Part shown: piece by piece, positions 10,168 through 19,026 of the stretch | How the letters are laid out: the number at the start of each line of letters is the position of its first letter | How positions within the stretch are numbered: the stretch's first letter is position 1 | Origin: a virus | DNA length: 64,000 nt | Strand: one strand, 5' to 3' | IMG/VR virus record: IMGVR_UViG_3300021960_006627 | Span: 1 to 64,000 of that record | Notes under the pieces: generated by a model | Seen by the model: only the letters and a program-made list of their open reading frames with translations | What the model was told of the DNA's origin: nothing | The model's database searches: none | Position numbers and translations under genes: made by a program

Positions 10168-10607
10168 CAAAGATGATTATAGTTTTTAATAGAGATGGAT
10201 CTAAACCGGTCACGGCACAGCCTTATGATTCACAGTTTGAATCTAATCTTGTTGCTGGTAACTTGAAGCACAAGGTTCTTGAATACGATACAGACAACGA
10301 ATATTATTGGGGCGATTTTAATAGTGGTGGAATTCGTTCTCTCAACGATGTTCCTATCATAGAAGAACTAGCAATTGACGAACTAACAAACAAGCAGATT
10401 CTAGTAAAATATCCAGTTCATAAGCAGATCAACATAATTGCTGAGTGTTTGGAACAGGCAGGAATACCTCTAACGGATGCATTTACAGAAATGCGCAATT
10501 ACGTCAATCAGAAGGTAGAAAATCATAATACAGCGGTTGAAACCTATGCGGAAAACCCAAATACGTATAGTTTTAATCCTAAACCACCAGCACCTGCAGA
10601 TGACTAA
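10164..10607 (+). CDS. Small protein of fibre cluster, possible fibre chaperone
   Basis: A 147-residue protein of no family that I can name. It starts with a beta-strand-like M-T-K-M-I-I-V-F-N and ends in a hydrophilic tail, N-P-x-x-Y-S-F-N-P-K-P-P-A-P-A. The middle (about 70-130) is predicted to be helical (I-N-I-I-A-E-C-L-E-Q-A-G-I; A-F-T-E-M-R-N-Y-V-N-Q). The ATG overlaps the stop of the oxygenase in an ATGA arrangement. Small genes in this position, just after or between fibre genes, are often fibre-assembly chaperones or attachment proteins. That role is inferred from context only. Confidence 0.55.
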   Translation: MTKMIIVFNRDGSKPVTAQPYDSQFESNLVAGNLKHKVLEYDTDNEYYWGDFNSGGIRSLNDVPIIEELAIDELTNKQILVKYPVHKQINIIAECLEQAGIPLTDAFTEMRNYVNQKVENHNTAVETYAENPNTYSFNPKPPAPADD

Positions 10608-10611
10608 AGTG

Positions 10612-10620
10612 CATAAATAC
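10612..10620 (+). promoter_or_regulatory. Late-promoter-like box CATAAATAC
   Basis: It matches seven of eight bases of the T4-type late consensus and lies in the 38-base gap before fibre paralog D. The expected start site near 10626 leaves room for the AGGA ribosome-binding site before the ATG at 10646. Confidence 0.55.
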
Positions 10621-10645
10621 AACAGTAAAATAGGAAAAACGCATA

Positions 10646-12409
10646 ATGGCATATCAAGTAGATAAATTTAATGGAACGTTTTTAACATCCGTAGAAGACG
10701 GCACTATCGATACTACCACGGATCTTAGATTCGTAGGTAAGAATTACGCTGGATACGGTGAAGTACAAAACGAAAACTTCCTTCATTTGCTTGAAAATTT
10801 TGCAAACACTTCATCACCACCAAAGGCTATTACTGGTCAAGTATGGTATGATAGTGGAAACAAGAAATTAAAGTTCTATGATGGAAATCAATGGAAATCA
10901 GCGACTGGTTCAGAAGTAAGTGCTACTGCACCTAGCGGATTACAATCAGGAGAACTTTGGTGGGACACATCTGCTAAACAATTATATGCATATTCAGGAA
11001 CTGAATTTATACTAGTTGGACCTGAAGCATCACCAGATTTAGGAACAAGTGGTGTTACAGCACAAGTAGTAAAAGATTCAGGTAATGCCAACCATTCTAT
11101 TTTAAAGATACAAGCCGGCGGAAAAACAATGGCAATTGTGTCTCAAACAGAATTTACTCTTAACACATCAGTAAATCCGATAGATGATTTTACTGTTGTT
11201 AAAAAAGGTATTACACTTGCCAAAGCAAACAGCAGTGGTGTTACGTCAGACAATTATATTTTCTGGGGAACGGCAAGCAATGCATTATCACTTGATGGAT
11301 TTTCAGCATCAGATTTTGTAACTACCGGATCACCCACTCTACCATCCGGATCTAGATTTGTAGATAGTGGATTCACGGTAGGCGATGGTAATGATCTAAG
11401 AGTAAGAGTTGAAAATGATGATGAAATAGTTTTAGAAAGTGTTCTTGGAAATCCAATTAAAATAATTATTAATGAAAATGCTCTAACTAGAAGAACTATC
11501 GCTGAATTAGGTGATACAGGTATTGTTCCTGGATTGACTAACCAGTATGATCTAGGATCAACTACTAAAGCATGGAAAAATGTTTATGCTACAACTGTAA
11601 CTGGAAATCTCGTTGGTAACGTTACTGGAAATACAACAGGAACACATACGGGTAACGTATTAGCAACTGATACACAAATTTTAATAAACGGTACATCAAA
11701 AGAAATTGGTTATTCAGGTGCTACATTAAGAGGAACACTCTTTGGATCAGTACAAGGTAACTTAACAGGAACAGCATCTAATGCAAGTGCATTAAACAGT
11801 ATTCAACCTTCAGAAACAGTGCCGGTAGCACAAAACAGTATCCCTATTAGGAACACTTCTGGTACAATTTTTGCAACAACATTTTCAGGTGTTGCCACAA
11901 AAACAGATAGAGTAAAAATTGATAACACCGCGACAGATTCAGATCCAGACTATAGAAGTGCCAAGACAACAGCAACACCTAGCACGATTGCTGCTAGAGA
12001 TAGTGCAGGCGATCTTACAGCCAATTTATTTAAAGGAACTGCAACAGCAGCAAGATATGCTGACCTAGCAGAAAAATATTTAACAGATGCAGAGTACGAA
12101 GTAGGAACTGTTATTTCTGTAGGCGGAGAAAATGAAGTTACTGCTTGTAATTCAGGCGATAAGGCAATTGGTGTTATTTCAGAAAATCCTGCGTTCATGA
12201 TGAATACGCATTTAGCCGGCGGACAATATGTTGCACTTAAAGGAAGAGTTCCTGTAAAAGTTGTTGGAGCCGTAAGTAAGGGTGACAGATTAGTTGCATC
12301 ACACAATGGTACTGCCGAGCGTTCAGATAGTTCTGCTGATACTTTTGCTATTGCCTTAGAAACAAGTAGTGAAACATCAGAAAAACTAATTGAAGCGGTG
12401 GTACTATAA
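10646..12409 (+). CDS. Tail fibre protein (fibre paralog D)
   Basis: A 587-residue fibre. Its N-terminal module is very close to paralog C (G-K-N-Y-A-G-Y-G-E-V-Q-N-E-N-F-L-H-L-L-E-N-F, then G-Q-V-W-Y-D and G-E-L-W-W-D-T). The shaft has G-N-V-T-G-N-type repeats near residues 325-345. The last 110 residues form a distinct tip that opens with A-E-K-Y-L-T-D-A-E-Y and contains G-D-K-A-I-G-V-I-S-E-N-P-A; I have seen similar ends in fibres of other marine phages. It has its own late-type box and overlaps the next gene by one base (TAATG). Confidence 0.8.
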   Translation: MAYQVDKFNGTFLTSVEDGTIDTTTDLRFVGKNYAGYGEVQNENFLHLLENFANTSSPPKAITGQVWYDSGNKKLKFYDGNQWKSATGSEVSATAPSGLQSGELWWDTSAKQLYAYSGTEFILVGPEASPDLGTSGVTAQVVKDSGNANHSILKIQAGGKTMAIVSQTEFTLNTSVNPIDDFTVVKKGITLAKANSSGVTSDNYIFWGTASNALSLDGFSASDFVTTGSPTLPSGSRFVDSGFTVGDGNDLRVRVENDDEIVLESVLGNPIKIIINENALTRRTIAELGDTGIVPGLTNQYDLGSTTKAWKNVYATTVTGNLVGNVTGNTTGTHTGNVLATDTQILINGTSKEIGYSGATLRGTLFGSVQGNLTGTASNASALNSIQPSETVPVAQNSIPIRNTSGTIFATTFSGVATKTDRVKIDNTATDSDPDYRSAKTTATPSTIAARDSAGDLTANLFKGTATAARYADLAEKYLTDAEYEVGTVISVGGENEVTACNSGDKAIGVISENPAFMMNTHLAGGQYVALKGRVPVKVVGAVSKGDRLVASHNGTAERSDSSADTFAIALETSSETSEKLIEAVVL

Positions 12410-13308
12410 TGGCAAGCGTCGGCAACGATATATTATCAACAGATATAAACACATTACAAACTAAGGCATCAGAAGTCTTAGGACCTGGAAGTGGAACATA
12501 CGGATATGGACAGAGCCTAAATAGTTCTCCTATTTCTTCAGGACAGCAAATTGCTAAGTCAGATTTTGATGCCATTAGATTTGATATTGTTAATATTCTA
12601 GTCCATCAGACTGGCTCCACGCCTAGTGCAGCACTAGCACAAAATAATATTCCTATAAGAGCAGGTGCAGGTGATCCTATCAATAATTATGATTCATTAT
12701 TAACCACGGCACGAAGCAATAGATTCGATATAGATTCAACACAACAAACATTAAGTTCGATAACAACAAAAACATATTCTGGAACATGGAGTACTACTGC
12801 TGAAGCAGTATTGACAGTTACTTTTTCAACAGCCACACAGGCAAGATACTTTTTTAATTCAGGCGGAAAAATAAGATTTTCTGCATCAAGGACAGGTGGA
12901 ACAAGTTCTCAGCAAAATAATGCCTGGACGAATTTACTAGATTCTGTAGGTGATCAAACCTTTGGTGCTAAAAATTCAACTCCGATAGGGTTTTACGAAT
13001 TAACAAATACTTACGAAACTTTTTATACGCTTTCTGCAAGCACTCCTTATTCGGCAAATAATTTTACACTGTCTGCAAAGTGTAATGTTGCTAGTAATTC
13101 TGCAGGAACTGCAACAACTGTTGATATTAAGATCGCTTTAAATGATACCTACGCAGATGCAGGCCCTCCAGCCCCAGGCGATAGTGTTGATGGAAATTTA
13201 GAAATTACAGCAGAAGAATTAAAAGCATCTGGAATACTTCAACCTACTTTGGCTTCATGGGTGATTTCATCACCTAGTTACAGTATGTCAAATATTACAG
13301 CAACGTAA
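12409..13308 (+). CDS. Virion surface protein, paralog 1 of a tandem pair
   Basis: A 299-residue protein rich in Ser, Thr and Asn with little charge, as expected for a secreted or virion-exposed beta protein. It shares a core with the next gene: A-R-Y-F-F-N-S-G-G-x-I-R-F-S-x-S-R-x-G-G-T-S-x-x-Q-N near residues 145-170, and a similar amphipathic N-terminus with E-V-L-G-x-G-S-x-x-x-G-Y-G-Q. It starts within the stop of fibre D. The function is probably adhesion or decoration at the fibre tip or baseplate; this is inferred from composition and neighbours, since no enzyme motif is present. Confidence 0.65.
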   Translation: MASVGNDILSTDINTLQTKASEVLGPGSGTYGYGQSLNSSPISSGQQIAKSDFDAIRFDIVNILVHQTGSTPSAALAQNNIPIRAGAGDPINNYDSLLTTARSNRFDIDSTQQTLSSITTKTYSGTWSTTAEAVLTVTFSTATQARYFFNSGGKIRFSASRTGGTSSQQNNAWTNLLDSVGDQTFGAKNSTPIGFYELTNTYETFYTLSASTPYSANNFTLSAKCNVASNSAGTATTVDIKIALNDTYADAGPPAPGDSVDGNLEITAEELKASGILQPTLASWVISSPSYSMSNITAT

Positions 13309-13317
13309 TATCTGGAT

Positions 13318-13326
13318 ACTAAATAG
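13318..13326 (+). promoter_or_regulatory. Possible late-type box ACTAAATAG
   Basis: A weak TAAATA-containing box lies in the 32-base gap before the second surface paralog. GAGGT before the ATG at 13341 is the probable ribosome-binding site. The box is close to the start and could be chance. Confidence 0.25.
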
Positions 13327-13340
13327 TTTTGAGGTAAATT

Positions 13341-14345
13341 ATGGCCGCAGTACATGAAAAAATAAGAGTTCAAGATTACAACATCATTCAATCCTTAATT
13401 TCTGAAGTATTAGGTACAGGATCGGCAAATTTTGGGTATGGACAGGTTGTTCAAAGCAGCCAGGTGAGCCTTTCTAGCAGAGTCACAGTTAATGAATATG
13501 CTGCTCTGAGATATGACATAATCAATGCCTACAAACATCTTAATAATACAGCACCAAGTGGTGTTGATGCCCAAGTGATTGGATCATTGGTTAGATATAA
13601 TCTTGCTGATGCACCGGTTGAGTACTGGGAAACAATTTGTAATAATATTAGATTCAATAGATTAAACACACCTCCTGCCGGTCAAAGAAGATCTGTTGTA
13701 CATGGTCCCCAGTCAGAATCATGGCCCAATGCAACATACGGAGCATCATGGGGAGGATCAACACCTAACGATGTATTACAATGCAATGTAAATATATTTT
13801 GGCCTACATCTGCAGATGCAAGACATTTTTTTAATTCTGGTTCAGCAGTGCAATTTAGTAGTAGTAGAGTTGGCGGAACTTCTAATAATCAAAATGCATC
13901 TTGGAGTTCAATACTAACTACAGCGGGAACAAGAACTTTCCAAGGAAACTCTCCCGGAACAGGAACCGAACCAAATGATGGAACAAACTATTTTAGACTA
14001 AGCAGTACCTATCAAGTATGGAGCACGGTGACAGGATCATCACCATACACTCTTAATCAATGGAGAATTTCTGCTAGAACACCTACAGTTGCTGACAATA
14101 GTGCAGGAACAGCACGCGAAATAGACTTTTTAGTTGAATGGGTGGACAACCACGTTCCTCTAGGTGGTGATACAGAAAGTGGATCACCCGTAAGACCTGG
14201 ACCGTTTGGACCTGACTTTGTTGATGGAACAATCACACTTAATGTTGATACTCTTGAAGCAACAGGAGTTCTTGAACCCATTACAGCAGGAAACTTTACC
14301 ATAATTACACCAACCGTTACGATTGGTAGCATCATACCAACATAA
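13341..14345 (+). CDS. Virion surface protein, paralog 2 of a tandem pair
   Basis: A 334-residue homologue of the preceding gene, sharing the A-R-H-F-F-N-S-G-S-x-V-Q-F-S-S-S-R-V-G-G-T-S core and the G-Y-G-Q N-terminal motif. It differs by an insertion near residues 115-140 (P-Q-S-E-S-W-P-N-A-T) and a proline-rich loop before the C-terminal strand region. It is the last gene of the fibre block; a late-type box follows before the glycosyltransferase operon. The pair looks like a tandem duplication that has since diverged. Exposed structural protein is the best reading. Confidence 0.65.
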   Translation: MAAVHEKIRVQDYNIIQSLISEVLGTGSANFGYGQVVQSSQVSLSSRVTVNEYAALRYDIINAYKHLNNTAPSGVDAQVIGSLVRYNLADAPVEYWETICNNIRFNRLNTPPAGQRRSVVHGPQSESWPNATYGASWGGSTPNDVLQCNVNIFWPTSADARHFFNSGSAVQFSSSRVGGTSNNQNASWSSILTTAGTRTFQGNSPGTGTEPNDGTNYFRLSSTYQVWSTVTGSSPYTLNQWRISARTPTVADNSAGTAREIDFLVEWVDNHVPLGGDTESGSPVRPGPFGPDFVDGTITLNVDTLEATGVLEPITAGNFTIITPTVTIGSIIPT

Positions 14346-14371
14346 AAATTTTTCCACCCCGCCCAACTCCT

Positions 14372-14380
14372 AATAAATAA
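14372..14380 (+). promoter_or_regulatory. Late-promoter-like box AATAAATAA
   Basis: It sits in the 61-base gap after the fibre block. The expected start near 14386 precedes a strong AAGGAG ribosome-binding site at 14395-14400 and the ATG at 14407. It is the best candidate promoter for the whole glycosyltransferase/radical-SAM operon. Confidence 0.6.
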
Positions 14381-14406
14381 TATGCTACTTTAATAAGGAG
14401 AAGCAT

Positions 14407-14757
14407 ATGCAGGAACAATACAAAAAGGCTTTGGATTTTTCTAAGTATAGACAGACTTTTTCGATCCAAAGAAAAACCCTAAAAGAAAAAATTGATGCCA
14501 AATTAACCTATGGGTTTAATGGTGGCATATTCAAAATTGATAGAACACTATTGAATTTTGTGGAAATGCTGATCTACAAGGATAGATCGGAAAACGTAGT
14601 TCTATTAGATTCTAACGAAACACCAATTTTGATTGAAGATTTGGTTACATTCAGAGAAGAAGTTTTTGATAGATATTTTTCAGCAACCTTTGAATATCAT
14701 GAGGAATATCAAAAAATTAAAAAAGCACGCTCAGTAGAATCATTGCTTGAATCATGA
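14407..14757 (+). CDS. Conserved hypothetical protein, first gene of the glycan/radical-SAM operon
   Basis: A 116-residue, mostly helical, charged protein (Y-K-K-A-L-D-F-S-K-Y near the start; F-K-I-D-R-T-L-L-N-F-V in the middle). No catalytic motif, signal peptide or membrane segment is visible. It has the best ribosome-binding site of the operon (AAGGAG, six bases from ATG), and its stop overlaps the first glycosyltransferase gene by four bases (ATGA). I do not recognise the family; its constant linkage to the following gene suggests an accessory or regulatory subunit, which is inference. Confidence 0.6.
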   Translation: MQEQYKKALDFSKYRQTFSIQRKTLKEKIDAKLTYGFNGGIFKIDRTLLNFVEMLIYKDRSENVVLLDSNETPILIEDLVTFREEVFDRYFSATFEYHEEYQKIKKARSVESLLES

Positions 14758-15614
14758 ATAAAGGTGTCTTAGTTTTCGCTCACAATAGCCGCCAGATCGA
14801 TTATGCAAAGATTGCAATGGTGTGCGGTTCATTAGCCAAGAAAAATCTAAACGTTCCTGTTAGTCTGGCCACTGATTCATCAACGGTTGAGTGGATGAAA
14901 GAGTCTAAAATTTTTAAGAAAGCAAGCGAAATTTTTGACAAGATTATAATAACTGAACCACCTCTTTCAAATCAAAATAGAACATTTTCAGATGGAACTG
15001 AAAAAATTATTGCACCTTTCAGAAATTCAAATAGAAATAGTGTTTGGAACATTACACCCTATGATAGAACATTATTGATAGATTGTGATTATTTTATTTT
15101 TTCTGATACACTTAACAACTTTTGGGATGTTGATAGCGATATTCTTATTTCAAACAAATATAATGACGTGTATGGCGATGACAGGATAGGATACCTTGAT
15201 AAATTTGTTTCTGAAACTAGCGTGAAACTTTTATGGGCTACAACAGTAATGTTTTCTAAAAATGAAAATACAAAAATTTTCTTTGATCTAGTAGAATACA
15301 TTAGAGAAAATTATACATTGTTTGCCGACACATACAGATTTGACAATAGGCTCTATAGGAATGATATATCGTTTAGCATAGCAAGACACATCATGTATGG
15401 ATATGAAACTGATGATGACTATGCATTACCGCCGGTGCTATCAGTTCCTGACAAGGATATTCTATATGATGCTGACGAAACAGGTTTAACTTTTTTAGTA
15501 TCACAACATCTGGATAAAAATTATTTTGCTACAAAGATCAAAGGAAGAGATATTCACATAATGAATAAGCAAAGCATAACAAGAAATATAGATAAGTTAA
15601 TGGAGTTAGCATGA
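14754..15614 (+). CDS. GT-A-like glycosyltransferase 1
   Basis: 286 residues. The N-terminus has an alternating hydrophobic beta-strand (V-L-V-F-A-H), followed by a D-x-D-type metal/nucleotide-sugar site, L-L-I-D-C-D-Y-F-I-F, at residues 107-116 (Asp110, Asp112). This is the layout of GT-A enzymes such as family GT8. Donor and acceptor cannot be told from the sequence. The ATG overlaps the upstream stop, and the stop overlaps the next ATG. No signal or membrane segment is seen, so it should act in the host cytoplasm. Confidence 0.65.
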   Translation: MNKGVLVFAHNSRQIDYAKIAMVCGSLAKKNLNVPVSLATDSSTVEWMKESKIFKKASEIFDKIIITEPPLSNQNRTFSDGTEKIIAPFRNSNRNSVWNITPYDRTLLIDCDYFIFSDTLNNFWDVDSDILISNKYNDVYGDDRIGYLDKFVSETSVKLLWATTVMFSKNENTKIFFDLVEYIRENYTLFADTYRFDNRLYRNDISFSIARHIMYGYETDDDYALPPVLSVPDKDILYDADETGLTFLVSQHLDKNYFATKIKGRDIHIMNKQSITRNIDKLMELA

Positions 15615-16453
15615 ACTTTGGTTATCTAATAATTGTAAGCGACAAGGGTGACACAAACTATGCCAAACTGGCATATGCACTTGCACTTAGCATTAAGAAT
15701 ACTCAACGAGAAGGATACGACAAGGTAGCATTGGTAATCAATGACAAGGAACGAATAAAGAGTTTCACATCAACATGGGTGTTTGATAAAATAATAGAAT
15801 GGGATGGTGCTGAACACTGGGATGGCCGCTCATACATGGATCAACTAACACCTTTTGAACATACAGTGTGTCTTGATGCAGACATGTTATTCCTAAGAGA
15901 TTATAGCCATTGGGCAGAATATTTTATTAAAAATTGCGAATTATATATTGCTAATAAATCATTTACCTACAGGGGAGATGTAGTAACAAATGATTATTAC
16001 AGAAAGTGTTTTACAGCAAACGATTTACCTAATTTATATTCCTTTTATACGTTTTTTGTTAAAGATAGTGCGTTAGCAAAAGATTTCTTTAACTTACAAA
16101 GAGCAATTATTGAGAATCCTAATGAGTATGGTAATTTGTTTTTGACAAATTATAAGCCTAGCGTATTAGGAACGGATGAAGCATTTGCACTTGCTGCAAA
16201 AATATTAGATGTAACTAATGAGATAGCATATCCTTTAGAATTTCCTAGAGTAGTTCATTGCAAGGGAATGATACAAGATTGGCCATGGCCCGCTGAAAGT
16301 GTATTTGATCACGTTGGATTTTATTTTAACACACAAGCACAATTAAAAATAGGAAATTATCAACAGCACGATATTGTTCATTATGTAGAGAAGGATAGAG
16401 TTACACTAGAAACAATAAACATTTTGGAGGAGATAGCATGGAAGAAAAATTAA
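15611..16453 (+). CDS. GT-A-like glycosyltransferase 2
   Basis: 280 residues, same general architecture as the preceding gene: N-terminal strand G-Y-L-I-I-V-S, then a helix with Y-A-K-L-A-Y-A-L-A-L-S-I, then the acidic site V-C-L-D-A-D-M-L-F-L at 87-95 (Asp89, Asp91). A C-terminal R-V-V-H-C-K-G-M-I-Q-D-W segment matches the place where GT8-like enzymes carry a second metal-binding His. It overlaps the next gene by 16 bases. Substrate unknown; probably decorates a virion protein or a host surface glycan. Confidence 0.65.
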   Translation: MNFGYLIIVSDKGDTNYAKLAYALALSIKNTQREGYDKVALVINDKERIKSFTSTWVFDKIIEWDGAEHWDGRSYMDQLTPFEHTVCLDADMLFLRDYSHWAEYFIKNCELYIANKSFTYRGDVVTNDYYRKCFTANDLPNLYSFYTFFVKDSALAKDFFNLQRAIIENPNEYGNLFLTNYKPSVLGTDEAFALAAKILDVTNEIAYPLEFPRVVHCKGMIQDWPWPAESVFDHVGFYFNTQAQLKIGNYQQHDIVHYVEKDRVTLETINILEEIAWKKN

Positions 16454-17073
16454 AACTTCCTGATTTTGACGAATGGTTGAAAAACTATGTCGCACCAGAA
16501 GTAAAGTATCTTGCTGCATATGATAAAGAGACTGGTAGAGTACTAGCAGTTGGCCCAGACTATTCCATTGATACTGATAGATTTAAAAATACAATTTCTA
16601 TAGAAAATAAAATAGCAGAAGACATAATCACAGGTGAAATAAGAATAAGCAAGTGTTTCATTGATGCAATGTCAGGAAAATTAGAAATAACAGAAGTAAA
16701 AAATTTACACAAGATTGATGATATTCTACATAGGATAGTGGAAGTTCAATGGAGTGAAGTTGAAAAACCTGATATATTCTTAACTTACAATAGTAATAAT
16801 TTAATTGTTGAATTGTCGGAAGAATTTAGCGGCACTAAAAAATTAGATGATAAATTCCAACCAGTATCAAAAAGGAATGTATTCTGGGATGGCGAAACTG
16901 AATTAAATTTTTTAATTACTGACTATAATGATCCTCACGTTGTTTATGAGGAAGTAAATGTAAAAATAGGTGATTTAAAAAATGCTGTAGAATTTAAGAA
17001 CTTAAAATTACCTAAAAGGTTTAGCATATACACCAGAAGATTATTTAAGAATTACGTGTTGGATATTAAATGA
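16438..17073 (+). CDS. Conserved hypothetical protein of glycan operon
   Basis: 211 residues with no motif that I can assign. It is rich in Lys, Asp and Glu, with predicted alternating short strands in the second half (I-F-L-T-Y-N-S-N-N-L-I-V-E-L; V-N-V-K-I-G-D-L). It begins inside the end of glycosyltransferase 2 and ends inside the start of the next GT-like gene (AAATGA), so it is translationally embedded in the operon. It may be a binding or scaffold partner of the glycosyltransferases; nothing in the sequence proves this. Confidence 0.55.
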   Translation: MEEKLKLPDFDEWLKNYVAPEVKYLAAYDKETGRVLAVGPDYSIDTDRFKNTISIENKIAEDIITGEIRISKCFIDAMSGKLEITEVKNLHKIDDILHRIVEVQWSEVEKPDIFLTYNSNNLIVELSEEFSGTKKLDDKFQPVSKRNVFWDGETELNFLITDYNDPHVVYEEVNVKIGDLKNAVEFKNLKLPKRFSIYTRRLFKNYVLDIK

Positions 17074-17978
17074 AAAAGGTAGTAGAGTTTGATGTTTTCT
17101 TTCTTAGTTATGATGAGCCCAATGCTGATCTAAACTATGCGGATCTCTGCAACAAGGTGCCTTGGGCCAAAAGAATACACGGTGTAAAGGGTTCGGATCA
17201 TGCACACAAGGCAGCAGCAGAACAATCAGAAACTGATTGGGTATTAACAGTGGATGCGGATAACATTGTGTATCCGGAATTCTTTGACATAGAAATAGAC
17301 ATGGACAATCCGGACATTCGTGCATACAGTTGGTGCGGCCGCAACAACGTGAATGGCCTGCGCTATGGCAATGGTGGATTGAAACTGTGGAATAGAGATC
17401 ACGTGCTAAACATGAAGACGCATGAAAATGCTGATTCAGAAAGGGCACAGGTTGATTTTTGTTGGGAAGAAGGATACAGAAACTTTCCAAGAACATACAG
17501 CGATACCGTAATCAACGCAACACCATACATGGCATGGCGTGCTGGATTCAGAGAAGGTGTCAAGATGACGCTGGATGGCGGACTAAAGGTGCCCGCACAG
17601 GAAATTGAAAAGCGTGTGTGGTGGCATAACATTCATCGCTTAAGGCAGTGGAGCACTGTGGGCAGCCACACAGAGAATGGTCTGTTTGCAATCCTGGGTG
17701 CGAGGCAGGGCAACTATCTTACCAACTGCACGGACTGGGATCATGTGCGTGTGAGGGATTTTGAATTGCTAAAGGAAGAATACGAAACGCATGCCAAGAA
17801 ATTTGAGAATGACGAAACGGCAATGATAGAGGAAATTAAATCATTGGGGGAAAAATTAAAACACGGCCTTGGGTTTAACTATCCGTATCTTGATCCTGCG
17901 ATGAGCAAATACACCGTGGATCTATACAACGAATCCATTAACATGGGAACAACCTACTACAGCCAAACTTATGTATGA
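17070..17978 (+). CDS. GT-A-like protein with one 'DVFFLSY...VDAD' module
   Basis: 302 residues. It opens with F-D-V-F-F-L-S-Y-D-E-P-N-A-D, then A-K-R-I-H-G-V-K-G-S, H-K-A-A-A, and a D-x-D site L-T-V-D-A-D-N at 59-65. This order matches the two-part module found again in the next gene. A C-R-N-x-V-N-G-L-R-Y-G-x-G-G-x-K-L region follows. The family occurs in marine phages and is glycosyltransferase-like, although donor specificity is unknown. Codon use and base composition are somewhat more GC-rich from here to about 20.4 kb than in the flanking genes, suggesting a separately acquired segment. Start by ATGA overlap. Confidence 0.6.
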   Translation: MKKVVEFDVFFLSYDEPNADLNYADLCNKVPWAKRIHGVKGSDHAHKAAAEQSETDWVLTVDADNIVYPEFFDIEIDMDNPDIRAYSWCGRNNVNGLRYGNGGLKLWNRDHVLNMKTHENADSERAQVDFCWEEGYRNFPRTYSDTVINATPYMAWRAGFREGVKMTLDGGLKVPAQEIEKRVWWHNIHRLRQWSTVGSHTENGLFAILGARQGNYLTNCTDWDHVRVRDFELLKEEYETHAKKFENDETAMIEEIKSLGEKLKHGLGFNYPYLDPAMSKYTVDLYNESINMGTTYYSQTYV

Positions 17979-19026
17979 TGTATTTTATGTTAGCAGGGGA
18001 GCGGTAGATCAAGCGGCTTGGGAAAGTTTCAAGCAGCGTGTTCCCAATGCTCAGAAGGCAGAACACTGCGATACATTTGAAAAGGTAGCAAACAAATCAC
18101 TCACAAAACACTTCTGGGCAGTGTGGGATAACATAATCCTGGAGGATAGTTTTGAGTTTGACTATCGCATACCAGAGTGGGATGAAAAATATATCCACGT
18201 GTTCCGCAATGGTGCATACCATGATGGCATCTGCATATTTCCCAAGCGTGCAAGAATATTACAGAGAGAATGGGACTATCGTTTCTTTACCAACAAGAAG
18301 GAAATGGATATTACTGCAAGCCAACCAGTTCCATATGATGTTGCTTTCATATCCTATCATGAAGAAAACGCAGAAACAAATTTTAATAAACTGCTTGAAA
18401 AAGCACCGCATGCGAAATGGACAAGAGATGTCAAGGGCATACACCAAGCACACATAGAAGCAGCAAGGCGTGCAACCACGGACATGTTCTACATAGTTGA
18501 TGCGGATGCTGACGTGTTGGAAGATTTTAACTTTGACATGCAGATACCCTACTATGATTTTAATGCGAGAAAGAGCGTGTATGTTTGGCGCAGCCGTAAT
18601 CCAATAACGGATTTGGAATATGGATACGGTGGAGTAAAACTGTTTCCAAGAGAAGCAACGCTGAACATGGATACAAACACTCCGGACATGACCACGAGCC
18701 TTTCTGACAGTTTCCGTGCAATGGAACAAGTAAGTAACATAACAGCATTTAACACGGATGCATTCAGCACTTGGAAGAGCGCATTCAGAGAGTGTTGCAA
18801 GTTGGCAAGCAGAACCATACGGGGACAGAACGATGATGAAACGGATCAAAGACTTAGCAAGTGGTGTTCGGACTATGGGCGTGACAGACCTTTTGGCGAC
18901 CATGCGATCAATGGCGCCCGTGCTGGCAGGACTTATGGTGTGGCTAACAGTGCTAATCATGATGCTCTTAGGTTAATAAATGATTTTGATTGGTTAAAGG
19001 AACAGTTTGATGCAGGACAAGGATAG
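17971..19026 (+). CDS. Two-module GT-A-like protein, paralog of upstream gene
   Basis: 351 residues with an internal duplication. Residues 1-95 are a shortened module (Y-D-V-F-Y-V-S-R, V-P-N-A-Q-K, F-W-A-V-W-D-N, then F-R-N-G and I-F-P-K-R-A) that has lost the D-x-D site. Residues 120-351 are a complete module: Y-D-V-A-F-I-S-Y, A-P-H-A-K-W, V-K-G-I-H-Q-A-H, and I-V-D-A-D-A-D at 175-181. Only the second half looks able to bind a metal-nucleotide sugar; the first may bind the acceptor. Start overlaps the upstream stop by eight bases, and the stop overlaps the radical-SAM gene. Confidence 0.6.
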   Translation: MYDVFYVSRGAVDQAAWESFKQRVPNAQKAEHCDTFEKVANKSLTKHFWAVWDNIILEDSFEFDYRIPEWDEKYIHVFRNGAYHDGICIFPKRARILQREWDYRFFTNKKEMDITASQPVPYDVAFISYHEENAETNFNKLLEKAPHAKWTRDVKGIHQAHIEAARRATTDMFYIVDADADVLEDFNFDMQIPYYDFNARKSVYVWRSRNPITDLEYGYGGVKLFPREATLNMDTNTPDMTTSLSDSFRAMEQVSNITAFNTDAFSTWKSAFRECCKLASRTIRGQNDDETDQRLSKWCSDYGRDRPFGDHAINGARAGRTYGVANSANHDALRLINDFDWLKEQFDAGQG

